Origin: Heterobasidion occidentale
Taxonomy: Eukaryota; Basidiomycota; Agaricomycetes; Russulales; Bondarzewiaceae
DNA: 64,000 nt
Direction of reading: 5' to 3'
Assembly (NCBI GenBank): GCA_039111635.1
Contig: JBCAQO010000001.1
Span: 1,674,001-1,738,000, forward strand
Part shown: positions 1-10,992 of the stretch, piece after piece
Layout: every line of letters begins with the position of its first letter
Position numbering within the stretch: position 1 is the stretch's first letter
The notes under the pieces: model-generated
The model's input: the letters and a program-made list of their open reading frames with translations, nothing else
Told to the model about the DNA's origin: nothing
The model's database searches: none
Made by a program: the position numbers and the translations under genes

Positions 1-912
1 AGATCGGGTTGAGGTATAAAAGTGGCTGGTCAGAAGACCAGAAGCATGGAAGGTGGAGCGTTAGGATTATACAAAGCTACGACTGGAGGACGACGAGAAG
101 CCGGGGGAGGGGTATTTGGCGGGAAGACGGAGGGAGGTGCTAGAGAGGCATGTCGAGGGAACCCGGTCGGAGAGAGGTCGCAGTTAGGAGACGGGAAAAA
201 GCAACGAGGAACCTCGACCGCGACTTGTTGCGACACGCGCCGGAATTTGTTTTCTGCTGCCGCCACAGCCTCAAACGAGGCTTCCCTTTCTGGGCCGCGA
301 AGATCACATCCCGGATCAGCGTCCCTCTCAGTCCTCGGCTCTCCGAACTTCTTAGGTCCATAATCCTCTTGCGCGTTCCGACCGCATCTGCGATCCATTC
401 TTCCAACGGGCCTCTGCGGCCCACATTTTTTTTCAAGTATTTCGTGCGCAAAGTCACTCCCAACGGACAACACGGCTCGTAACTCCGACTCAATACTGAT
501 CTCGATCACGAGGCCCGCAAGACGGGATCATTAGCAGGCAGTGAAGACTCGTAAGTTATGATATATAACCAACTCTACTGCAGCAGTTGCATGCCCGTGT
601 CTGTACCACGGGCCGGAATGCCGTCAAGAGGGGAGCTTCATACAACGCCAGGGTCCCTTGCAAGCACGGCGTACGGTCATTAATTGAAAAGAAGACCTAT
701 CTCCAGGACCGAACGTCGGAGAAGCCAGGAACGAGCCGGAGGGGGACGCAAGGCTAGGAGGAAGCTGTATCCAATCCCTTCAACTGACAGCAGTTCCAAT
801 GAGCGAGTGGCCAAATTATACTTTCGCGACAGCTGCAGTTACACGAAATAAGACGATAACAGTACAACAAAAATACATACATATCTTCTGTACATTGTGT
901 GATGCCCATCGA
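1..912. other. Left-edge region, no supported gene
   Basis: Short open frames exist on both strands, but none resembles a known protein or forms a spliced gene model. A TATAAAA sequence sits at 15-21 on the plus strand, followed by a small perfect inverted repeat (6-base arms around AGAA, about 26-41). Whether these belong to a promoter cannot be decided from the window. The right part is the 3' side of CFD1. Confidence 0.4.
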
Positions 913-1877
913 TCATTGAACGGCCTCTTCTGCCGCTGGCAGCTTCTGTACCAACATGTCGACGACATTCTTGAAGAGCTTCGCTGAAGACGTCTGCTGA
1001 TAGCGCCGAAGAAGCCCAAAGGAACGCTCTACATTGTCATCCCTTTCGCCCGAGGTCGTTTCCGCCCCCTGTTCTTCGATTTCGGCGGCATCCAGAAGAG
1101 TCACAAGCTCTGTGTCGACTGGAAGGCTGCCCAGAAACGGAAGCCCCTCGCGCCTCGCCATTTCCTGTCCCCCTCCTGTCGAAAACACGTTGCTTATTTC
1201 GCCACAGCATGGACACACGTATCCGCTCATGTTCTCGATAACTCCCAGAACGGGAAGGGAGACTGCGCGGGTGAAGGAGAGGCATTTCATGGCGTCCATC
1301 AGGGCGACGGCTTGCGGCGTGGTGACAATCACCGCGGAGAGGCGATCATGGACAGGCGCCATATGCTCCAAAAGAGATAGATGCTCGTCCGATGTTCCTG
1401 TCAATCAGTGTTTCTCTGCATGGACCATCGATGAAGAGAAGGCGGCAGACTTACCTGGAGGTGTGTCGATGACCAAATAGTCTAGGTCACCCCACCTTAC
1501 ATCGCTGAGAAACTGCCTGATCATCGCGTTCTTTTTCGGACCTCTCCATACAACTGAGTCCTCCTTCTTTTTCAACAAGAACCCGACGCTCATGCATGCC
1601 AACCTCGCTTCGGTGCCGTCGGCGTAGACTGGTACCCAGCCATCGCTGCTCTGATGCACTCCATGGCCATCCATACCAAGCATCCGAGGTATGGACGGTC
1701 CTGTGAGGTCGACATCGAGAATGCCAACACGAGCCGTCGGAGACGAGGCATGCAACGAGAGCGCGAGTTGAGCGGAGACGGATGACTTGCCGACCCCGCC
1801 TTTTCCAGAGCAAACGATGATGATGTGTTTGATGTGTTTCAAGCGCCGTGCGCGGGTGTCTCTTGCGTCGAAGCCAT
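913..1877 (-). CDS. CFD1: Cytosolic Fe-S cluster assembly factor CFD1 (NUBP2 type)
   Basis: P-loop ATPase of the Mrp/NBP35 family that, with Nbp35, forms the scaffold on which cytosolic and nuclear Fe-S clusters are built. The deviant Walker [10 protein letters not shown] lies about 20 residues from the start, followed by [14 protein letters not shown] and the DTPPG switch. The C-terminal [13 protein letters not shown] carries the CxxC that binds the bridging cluster. There is no four-cysteine N-terminal extension, which favours CFD1 over NBP35. One intron (1398-1454) splits the codon after DTPP, and joining restores DTPPGTSDEH. The chosen ATG (1877) gives [11 protein letters not shown] and then needs one added base near 1846-1852 to enter the RLKHIKH frame. 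With that base the protein is 302 residues, usual for the family. Confidence 0.9.
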
Positions 1878-2454
1878 GATGGAGATCGATTTGCGGACAG
1901 GACGTTGGAGGACATGAGCAGAAACAGCATATTGATAACCACCCGCGATGACCAACGCAATCGTATTCATTGTGCGAATCTATCTACAAATCGGGCTTCT
2001 TCAGGGATCTAAGGGACTGTATCGGACACTGTCGGACACAATTCAGTTCCGAACCCCCTTCCACCCCCTTCCTCGTGAAGAAAATGTCGTACCTTTTGAC
2101 CGATAGAGGGTGATTCGTCAGTCAAAATACTTGACAGCCGGCCCGGCCAAACGCCTTGGAATTCTGCGTTAGTGTTGGCGATTTCTGACAATCACTGGAC
2201 GACGAAGTGAGGATGTGTGAAAAAGGTTGACAAGTGCCAACAATTACTGATGAAACGTGCTGTATTTAGATATTGACGATAGTTGAAAATGGTCAGATTT
2301 TCAACTGAACTCTGGCAGAGTAATATACTATTTTCCGCACACACGCACACACACATCTATCAAGGTATTCAGATCATCTAAGGGAATGGTGGTATACATG
2401 AGACATCAAGGGATGGAGCGACCATGGTTAATAGAGATACAGCTTTACCAGAAA
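1878..2454. other. Intergenic region between CFD1 and RFC4
   Basis: About 580 bases between the 5' end of CFD1 and the 3' end of RFC4, both on the minus strand, so it should hold the CFD1 promoter. A short CA-rich run (about 2338-2356) is the only obvious simple sequence. No conserved coding signal was seen. Confidence 0.4.
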
Positions 2455-3945
2455 TGAGTTCCAGCGTCATAGCCGGAAAAGCTCTGGCTTGATGTTCTAA
2501 CCAAGATTTAGGGAGACTCGGCACCCAGGAGATAAGGCGGGAAATAGAGCTTACAATTTTACAAAGACGAGCCATGAGCCCACCGAGTTGGATCAAAGTT
2601 CCTACGCCCTCGAGAATACGCATGTGTGTGAAGCCAATCTCCTGCATGCCAGACCATTAAGACATGTGCCGATCGCGGACCCGCTCAAAAGAGAACCGCC
2701 CACCTTAATGTACTCTAGCTTCGTGTATTCCGGTATCCTAGCAACATAAGTCAGTCACTATAGCGAGATGCTTTCGACGGTGACACGGAGCATACTCGTC
2801 AAATGTCTTCACAACTCGGAAGATTGTCACGATGATATCCACAGCACTGTAGCCTTGGTGCCAGAGCTCTGACATTTTTTCCAAAGCCATGTCGATATCA
2901 CCTTTCAAGCACGCCCGGATGATGGTCTGAACAATGATAGGATGCGGCTGATCGCAGACTTTGAAGACGTTGTCGCCAGAGACAAATCCAAAGCCAGACC
3001 ATGTCGATTGGAGGTTATTTATTGCTTGACGCATGTCCCCTTCCGACGTAAAAATGAGCGCTGTTAGGCCGTCGTCATTGTACTCAACCTGTAGTAAGGC
3101 GCCCTGAGATGAAAACTCCCCTGGAGACAAGATAAATCTTACCTTCTCCATCTCACAGATCTCCAGAAGACGCTGCAAGATCTCTGCGTCGCGTAATTTG
3201 CTGTACCGGAGAATGGCACATCGACTTTGAATAGGTTCTATAATTTTATTTGACATGTTGCAGGCCAAGCAGAAGCGCGTCGTGTTAGAGAAGATCTCCA
3301 TCGTTCGGCGGAGTGCCTGTTGGGCGCCAGCCGTCATGCTAAAGAAGTACACGATATTAGGCATTGGTAAGAAGACTGGAGGCACAGACCTGTCGGCTTC
3401 GTCTAGAATCACTATCTTGTGGCGGCCTGGTGGCAGTGTGACTTTCTTCTGTGCAAAGGCCTTGATTTTATTCCGGACAACGTCAATTCCTCTGACACAT
3501 GTCGTTTAGGCATCACAATAAAAGAGTAAGAGTCAGAAGACATACCGTTCATCGGAAGCATTCAATTCCAGCACACCCTCCTTGTAAGCGTCTCCTAATA
3601 GTTGATGCGCGAGGCAGTGGATACTCGTAGTCTTTCCGATGCCTGGTAGTCCCTGACAGAGCGAGATGCGTCATATCAACACATATTCATACTGAGTAGT
3701 ATTCAGACGCACTGAGATGATGAGATGAGGAACGTTTCCATCTGTCGCGATGACTTTTAACCGTTCCACCGTGTCCGAGTTTCCGACGACATCATCCAGG
3801 ACGTTTGGTCTATATTTTTCCACCCTGTCAGGAAGGCGTCAGTATAAAGGCGCATCTTAGAGCGTACTAATCACCATGGCAGTTCGTAGGGAACGTCCGT
3901 TCCGTTGATAGGTGCTTTGCCCTTGGCTACCGCTGTGGAAGACAT
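2455..3945 (-). CDS. RFC4: Replication factor C small subunit (yeast Rfc4, human RFC2 type)
   Basis: AAA+ subunit of the RFC clamp loader that places PCNA on primer-template junctions. The start [20 protein letters not shown] leads into ELPWVEKYRP, the family signature. Walker A is LPGIGKTTS and Walker B is ILDEAD, followed after an intron by [35 protein letters not shown] and [14 protein letters not shown] match yeast Rfc4 and human RFC2 rather than the other small subunits. The C-terminal [20 protein letters not shown] also fits. Several 50-60 base introns interrupt the gene. The last exon, from LCK to a stop at 2455, was inferred from GT-AG borders and is less certain. The frame is otherwise clean. 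Its ATG is only 43 bases from the ATG of the divergent seryl-tRNA synthetase. Confidence 0.9.
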
Positions 3946-3988
3946 GAGAGACGCGTGTGTGACAGTACGTGACAGGACGCGTCTTGAC
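3946..3988. promoter_or_regulatory. 43-base divergent intergenic gap
   Basis: The minus-strand ATG of RFC4 (3945) and the plus-strand ATG of the mitochondrial seryl-tRNA synthetase (3989) leave 43 bases between them. Any shared promoter must lie here or inside the flanking 5' coding sequence, so the two transcripts probably overlap at their 5' ends. No TATA box is visible. Confidence 0.6.
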
Positions 3989-5589
3989 ATGGCTCATGTG
4001 TTCGTTGTGGCTCCCAACTTTGTTTCTCGAATCCGAGCTCTTCCTCGCTTTGGTAGGTCATCAACTTCCAGCTGTTCCTGCTGTTCTCAAACTTAAAGCG
4101 CTAGGCTCGAGGATCAGGCAATACTCTACTAAGGATGATTTGTCTCGTTCGAATTACCGAAACCACGTCTCGACTATCGCTCAATCTCGGAGAACGTCGT
4201 CTACAAGTCCCACAATGCGTTCAATCGGAAAGCACCACTTCCTGTTGGATCCGTGCAGTCGATAGAGCGCTTGTATAAACAGCAGAAGGAGCTTCAGCAT
4301 AGCTTCAACTCGAAGAAACATGAACAATCCAGATCGGCGAGCTGGTCCGCACGGCAGCAAAGGATACGGAAGCCCGGAACGCTGCAGTCCAAAAAGCTAA
4401 AAGCTTGAAGGATGACATTGCTGCTCTTCAAGCACAACTGCATGAGGTCGCCGATGGACTCCTTTCGCTCGCCCTAGCCATTCCAAACGATACCCATCCT
4501 GAAGCCCCTTGGCTCGGAAATCGAGGCTGTCATTCTTTCGACGCATGGTCCTTCGCCTATGCCAGCGTCATTAGATAGAGACCATGTCGCTATCGGCCGG
4601 GCACTAGGGCTTTTTGATTTTGAAGCCGGTGCATCTGTCACAGGTTCCTCATGGTACTACCTCCTGAACGAGGGTGCACTTCTCGAAATGGCCCTCGTCA
4701 ACTATGCTCTATCTGTTGCAATGAAGCATGGCTTTACCCCCGTGACAACACCGGATGTTGTGCGCTCGGATATCGCGAGCCGATGCGGCTTCCAGCCCCG
4801 CGACCAAGCGGTAGATCCCCCTGTATCCCAAATGTATCATCTTTCAGGAGCTGAATCCTCATCGTCTTCGCATCCTGAACTTGTTCTGGCGGGAACGGCA
4901 GAGATACCTCTTGCTGGGTTGTTCGTAACAAGGTCTTCTTGGAGCACGAGCTTCCACGAAAAGTTGTAGGTCTTGGCCGTGCATTTCGCGCTGAGGCAGG
5001 AGCTAGAGGGGCCGATACTCGTGGCCTTTACAGGGTCCATCAATTCACAAAACTGGAGTTGTTTGTTGTTTCTGAAAGCAACAAGAGCGAAGAAATGATG
5101 GAGGAGATGAGAAAGATACAAGTAGAGATCTTCGATGGGCTTGGGCTTCCCATCAGGTGAAATATCATCTATCATTCTTGCGACATTTAGCTGAGGTCAT
5201 CTGCTACCAGAGTTCTTGATATGCCGACAGAGGAATTGGGTGCTAGTGCATATCGAAAGTATGACATGAGGCATGGATGCCCGGTCGCGGAAGCTGGGGC
5301 GAAATATCCTCGACTCGAATTGTACTGACTATCAGTCGCGCCGCCTCCACATCGATATCGTCCTATTGCTTCTCCGCCATCAACTTCCACCTCGGCCACG
5401 CAACACTCCAGTCTTCCATTTGCTCATACCTTGAATGGCACAGCCGCAGCTATTCCTCGACTGATCGTGGCTTTATTGGAAAACGGCGCACGCTTCGATG
5501 AGCAGGGCAAAGTCATTGGTCTGCGTCTGCCCACGACTTTGAAACCTTTTTGGCTTGGGTCCGTAAGAGATATCATAGAGTGGATATAG
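3989..5589 (+). CDS. Mitochondrial seryl-tRNA synthetase, frame broken in several places
   Basis: Class II synthetase charging mitochondrial tRNA-Ser. A 46-base intron (4053-4098) joins a basic N-terminus, MAHVFVVAPNFVSRIRALPR, to RIRQYSTKDD, a typical mitochondrial presequence. Then come a coiled-coil tRNA-binding arm (YKQQKELQHS to LHEVADGLLS), motif 2 (FRAEAGARGADTRGLYR followed by HQFTKLELF) and motif 3 (LNGTAAAIPRLIVALLEN). An intron near 5158-5211 joins PIR to VLDMPTEELG. The frame breaks near 4158, 4335, 4507, 4929, 5268, 5314 and 5356, and nearly every break is healed by one inserted base. Conserved residues are intact across the breaks, which suggests sequence error. A young pseudogene is the alternative. 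Yeast calls the orthologue DIA4. Confidence 0.8.
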
Positions 5590-5856
5590 TAGGCGTCCGC
5601 CCTAGTTGATTCCTTCCTTGTCTGTTCTCTTGTCCAATGCTCGCCAATCAAAACGGATCCATCCATCCCCATATTTGTATCACAGATATCATCCACGCAC
5701 TAATTGCGCCGCACAACTCCCAAGTTATATCCAACACTATCACACGCAGACTTCTCAGACCGAACACATCCAGGCTTGGACTTCATAGCCACCAGTCCCG
5801 AACGTTCCACCTACCGGTTGATTCCATCTCACAGATCACCTGAAGTCATCGATCCT

Positions 5857-7813
5857 TCAATCCGCAAATGGATCGGCAAAAGGATCCTCCTCCACTGTCT
5901 TTCGCTTGCTGTCGCGTTCGTCATCTGAAACGTTAACATATGTTCGTCGAGAGGAAGGTCCGGCACGTTGATGGTGCGCGTCTTCGTCTGCGACTGATAG
6001 TCACTGAAATCGGAAAGAGAGCCCCCACGTCGATCATCGTCTGAGGAATATGGTCCGTTGGGTCGGATGGGGGGTGGCAGGTTCCTATAGCAATCGCATC
6101 GTTATACTTTTCACAATTGCGAAGAAGGCTCACTGTTGGTCAACTCCCAGAGCACCAAAGCTAAGGTCTTGTAGGTCAGGATGAAGAGGGGACTGAGGCT
6201 GTCGTGATCGTTCATTCTGTTCTTCCGACACAGCGCTGCGATCTCGGTTGACTGCCCGTTGAAGAGCTGCCCGTTGTTTGATTTGCAGCTTCTGCAATTC
6301 AGAATCGTGGATGTTAGCGGCGGCCAATCCTTCTTGCACATCGGCGATGTCTTGCTCTGTCACATGTGGGTTCGAAAGCTGAGAAACCGCCATGACTGGT
6401 GAGACCGGTGAGGCTTGTAGATGTTGCCAAGAAAGGCCCCCACCTTGTCATAAGTCTCAATTGCGGCGATGATCCGGTCATTGGTTTCGATAAGGGTGCC
6501 AATGAATTCTTCATCTTCAACTAACTGAAGAGGATATTTCAACAACTGGTGGTACTGAAACTATTCACAACATACCTGTATATACCGCACAATTTGTTTG
6601 CGAGCTTGTTTTGCCTTGCCTAGGCATTCTTGTACACGCTCGTTAGCCTGAAGACTGTCAAGTTCGGTATTCACAAGCTAGAGAAAGTTAAGAGTTGATC
6701 GGTTGATTCTGTGCGAATAGACCCACAGTTATTGCATTGACGAGGTTGTTAGCAGCAGATGAAGCGCTTGCAATCGAGTTCAAGACTGTGGTTTCTCCTG
6801 GCCATCCAAGAGGTCAAAGATTAAACAACAGAGAAGCTGATATCAATCTACAAACCTGCTCAAAATTGAATGGTTTCCTCGTAGTCTTGTCCTTTGCTCG
6901 TTGACGCCTTGCCGCTTCTTCATTCCTCAGTCGCTCCTTCTCCGCCTCCTTGTCCAGCTTTGCCTTCTTCTTCGCCTCCTCTTTTGCGATCTTCTCTTCT
7001 CTCCTCCTCTTCTCATACTCGCTCTCGCGTGCTTCCACTTCGTGATCGACAGAACGACGGGCAGGCTCCGAGGGTCGACATTGCTTATACAGATTCGCGA
7101 CAAGGGTCATACTGTGGTCATCTTTGAATTGAGATCTCCAAGACGCGAGGACGGTAATGAGCTTCCTCTTGACTTTCACGTCGGTTGAGGAATCCGAGGC
7201 CAGATGTCGTATAGCATCTGTGAGTTGACCGTCTGCGAATGTGGCTATGACAATATAACACAATAATATATCATGTGCATGATAGAAGCAATTAGTGAAT
7301 ACGCACTCTGGAATTTGTGTCCGCAGTTTTCCACAAGCGCTTTCAGAATCTATCAAGGCTTGGACATCTGAATTAGACCCTAAGAGCTAATTGCGTGCAC
7401 TGACCACGAGCGCACGATATTGCTGATGTGCATTACCGTGCTTGAGCTTCTTTCGGATTGCTCGGGAAGCTTCTGCTGGGCTAGAGGACGTTCTATCAGT
7501 GTGTAGAAAATCTGTAGAGGTCAAGCTAATTCACCCAGTGGGTTGAAGGTTAATGGAATCGATGAGTTCCGGTATACTGAATCAGGCATTGTGCGATGTG
7601 GGCAACAATAGTGCGAGCATTCATACGAAGCGTACCCGTCGTAGACTTCATCAGCGTAGCTCGGTGCAGTTAGAATGTCAATCCATTCAGTGATCGAAGA
7701 CTAAGCATCGAGTTATCAGTGTTAGATTGTATGTAGTTCTTTGAAAAACTCACGCGAGGTTTCTCTCGCCCAAACGCTGCTGCGACCTGCTTGCCTAAAG
7801 CAATGGCCGACAT
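5857..7813 (-). CDS. LSB5: LSB5-like protein with VHS and GAT domains
   Basis: Adaptor thought to link the actin machinery (Las17, Sla1) with endocytic and ubiquitin-dependent sorting, by analogy with yeast Lsb5. The N-terminus MSAIALGKQVAAAFGREK leads into a VHS domain (ITEWIDILT, then DVKVKRKLITVLASW). A long basic and acidic helix (EYEKRRREEKIAKEEAKKKA) follows, then KPFNFEQ and a GAT-type helical bundle ending in QLVEDEEFIGTLIETNDRII. The C-terminus holds GGSLSDFSDY and ends SDDERDSKRKTVEEDPFADP. About six introns are needed. One base is missing near 5985-5995, between the FSDY and DEDAHHQRAG frames. The gene converges on the synthetase, 267 bases apart. Confidence 0.75.
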
Positions 7814-7973
7814 GATACGGGATGGGAGATCGAAGATAGAAGGAACTCCACAATCACTTGTCTTTCTGAGAACGATATCATGGATGTGACGTCACAATAG
7901 CCTTAGTCACATGTACAAGTACGACTGGTACAATGGAAAAGATCGCGGTTGACGAAGGCTGAAGAGGACAAGG

Positions 7974-9207
7974 CTATCGCTTGCGTTCCACTCGCCATTT
8001 GTACACTCGGGGCTTGTACGCCTTTTTATCCACCGCTCCGTTATCCCGCGCAGCCTTAGCACTCCTCGTACCAATATCGTCGTCCTCGTCGTCCTCGTCG
8101 TCTTCCTCCACCTTCTCAACGCCCTTCAATTTCTTTGATCCACCCTTTCCCATCAACAGTCTCTGCATCTCTAACTCTCTTTCTGCGTATCGAAGCATTC
8201 GATCCCGAATTAAACGTGCTGAGAGTTCCTTCAGAAGCCGTCCACGATGTTCCTATTACTTTTGTTAGCCTCATGCAATTGTAATTTGCAACTTCTAAGC
8301 TCACTACTGTGGCCTCTCTCCGTTCGTTGATAAGCGAGGCTTTCCCTGCCTCCACATCTGTATCAGCCTTCGTTTTGCCTTTCTTCTGCGTCGTCAATTT
8401 CCATCCAAGATCAATGACTTTCATCTCAGTGGTTGCGGCTGTGTTGTCTGATGACAATTTTCTTTTATTCCGAGTTGCATGTTGCTGAGCTGCATAGATG
8501 CTCAGGTGAAGGTTTTTGAATGAATGCATAGATACGCACCTTCTTCCGCATTCCCTGCAAAGATAATATGCTTTGCAGACCCTTTCGAACTAGACTTTTT
8601 CCGTCCCTGGGATGGTCCCGCAATTAAGCCCGCCTCTCTGAGAATCTCCAATTCCTCTTCATCGAGGTTACTTTCCTCGTCCATTTCAACATCCAGAATA
8701 CCCGGCCGAAGCAATCAGCCAGAGAGCTCAATTGACTCTTCAACTTCTCAATTTTCTAGAAGACCATCGAAGCGCTCATCAGTCCCCTCGCAGCGTTTAT
8801 CTGACAAGATGCGACTCACCTTCATGCCCATCGCTCGCATAGTACGGATGTAGGCCTCATCCTGGCTTTTCAGCACCTTCACCATATCAGCTGGAAGTGC
8901 TACATTGCCTCTATCTTGTACATGCACACCACTCTGGAAATAAGCACTGAGAACAGTATGATCCTTGCCTTGCGCCCAAACTTACCTCCGTTCTTTGTCT
9001 TTTCATGGAAAAATAGAATTCATCTTTGTTCCTGTCAGCAGCCTTCTGCTTCAAGCGGGTGATTCTGTCCTGCTTTGAATGATAGTCCCTTGCTCGCAAA
9101 ACATAGTCCTTGTGTTTCTCGAGAATGCCTAGACGCGTACGATGGGCAAGCTGAGAACGTTCCTTGTGGTTTCGACGATGAAGAGAATTGCGAATTGAAG
9201 ACGACAT
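7974..9207 (-). CDS. UTP11: U3 snoRNA-associated protein UTP11
   Basis: Component of the small-subunit processome in the nucleolus, needed for 18S rRNA maturation. The start [20 protein letters not shown], then [14 protein letters not shown] and [12 protein letters not shown], are family hallmarks, as is the [12 protein letters not shown] segment. [20 protein letters not shown], a region of [14 protein letters not shown], and the conserved [15 protein letters not shown] follow in order. The C-terminus is [20 protein letters not shown] and then [16 protein letters not shown], rich in acidic then basic residues. The (GTC)n-like run on the plus strand at about 8078-8110 encodes the acidic tract. 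About five introns. One base is missing near 8712-8716, where SLAD should continue into [14 protein letters not shown]. Confidence 0.9.
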
Positions 9208-9541
9208 TTTGAGGCTGTACCACACTCCCGGTGGAATCAAGCAAGAAAAAGTTGGGCGGTGAGTTAGTTAATAGCTAGGTTTGAAGCGGTGTTAGCACTT
9301 GTTATGTAGCAGTTGTGAAAAGCGTGGGAATATACGTATCTGTGGCCGTTACAGCATGGAAGTCGTAAAGGAGATCATCGACATTACTACGCACAGTCTC
9401 AACAGCTCTCGAAATTCCATGTTGTACTAAGCAGGAAGACTTTATGTTATGGCAAATACATAGATTATATGGATGTCGTCTCGAAGCCTTGACAAACACA
9501 TTTCAACACCAATGATCCAAGCTAAGAGATACTTGAAACCT
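9208..9541. other. Intergenic region upstream of UTP11
   Basis: 334 bases between the UTP11 start and the 3' end of the next minus-strand gene. No coding signal or clear motif was seen; it presumably contains the UTP11 promoter. Confidence 0.35.
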
Positions 9542-10792
9542 TTAAGACTCTTCTTCTTCCCCAGAACCACTCTCACTCCGACCATCCTCCATCTGAGTAG
9601 GTCCTGCAGGCGCTGGAAGGACTTGCTGCTGTTGGGTGGGAGGCACCATCATTGAATTGCTGTGCGGGAGTTTGAATCGGACTCTCGAAATACATGCGCA
9701 TGAGCACGCTCTCAAGTGCAGCCACGGAAGGCGGAGGATATTCAAAGTGCCTTGCATGTCCGCGAATGCTTTGAAAGAGGGTCTCAAACCGATCCCACCT
9801 CTCGCGCTCGATCCTCCCGCGATCGGTCTGGTCAGACGGAGGAGGCACACTGCCTAACCCAGGAGGAGCAGGCATCGACATGGAAGGAAAATGAGGGTAG
9901 GATGTAAAACCATTAGGGTGTTGCGGAGGTTGTGCCCGCATGGGAGGGGAACCTGCCGCTGTCATTGAGGCAGTGACGTATTGGGCGGGCTGCGCAGGCG
10001 TGAGGGCATGACCGATACTAGAAGTAGATGCGATGGGTTGTGGAACTGAGACACCATCGACCAACCCCGCCTGTGGACTCGCGCCTGCAGCAGCAGCACG
10101 ACGGCCGCGTCTGGTATATGGCAGGTTGGATAATCCGGTCTCATGTGAATGCTGTGAGAAATCTAGTGACGACCTCAATTCACAGACCACATGCAGGAAA
10201 AATATTACTTACAGCACACGCGAATTTCGTCGGTTTCGAAGTAGGTCTTGTAGCTAATAGATGCAGGGCAACCTTTGCCTTCAAGCTGTGAATTTGTCTG
10301 TTAAATCGTCTCTCAAACGAGCCACCAAGCTGTGCTGACCTTTCTGCTGGGTACCTTCCTCACCCTGTCCGGAAACTTTTTGACATACTTTTTCCTGCCA
10401 CTTCTCGAGTGTCGGGCGCACACCAACTTGACATGGTCTTTGAAGCGTGGAGGGACAGCCTTCGACCCATGCGTGTCGCCTTTGACGAATTCCACCATCT
10501 TCTCTTCCTCCTCCTTTGCCCGCCAGGCTTCAAATGCGTTCATGTTCTCGAAGACAAGCGTGTAGCCATCGTTCATGTCACCGGATCCATAGGGGCCTCT
10601 GTTTGATCCTCGAACGCTACCATCGACGGTCTGTAGTTGAAACTGAGGCGGCTCTGAAAGCGGACCAGGAACTGGACCAGACTGGGCCGGAGGAGAGTAC
10701 TGATGGGGGGTGAAAGTCTGCGGCGGTTGTGGTGGCTGCTGTGGAATGGGCGGAATAGGTACTCCATCCAGACGGAAATTTTGGAAGCTCAT
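9542..10792 (-). CDS. FAR1/WRKY-type zinc-domain protein, putative transcription factor
   Basis: A proline- and glutamine-rich leader (MSFQNFRLDGVPIPPIPQQP) precedes a compact domain: YTLVFENMNAFEAWRAKEEE, then HVKLVCARHSRSGRKKYVKK, GKGCPASISYKTYFETDEIR and, after an intron, HSHETG. This order of C, C and H-x-H residues around a basic strand resembles the FAR1/WRKY-GCM DNA-binding fold, often seen in proteins related to MULE transposases. Introns were placed so that SRK joins LEGKGCP. The C-terminal half is low in complexity (AAAAGASPQAG, PPPSDQTDRGR) with a helix around RERWDRFETLFQSIRGHARH. The end is uncertain: two frames overlap near 9640, and the span follows the one ending GSGEEEES. Role as a transcription factor is inferred. 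Confidence 0.6.
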
Positions 10793-10992
10793 CGTTCTTG
10801 CTGCAAATCTGGTCTCTTTCTCGTTCCATCACTGCCGAACTAGCATATTCACCACAACTGTCACGTGCGTCACGGTCACACCATCATACTTCGTACAGAA
10901 CTGATATTACGAGTCCATGCTCGAAACTATGGAAGTGTGCTAAAGATCCGTCAAGCTCAAGTTGTAGATAGTGTGTGCAGGATATGGTGTGT

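Noticed and set aside
8078..8110. GTC/CTC-rich simple repeat
   Set aside because: It encodes the acidic tract of UTP11 and needs no separate explanation.
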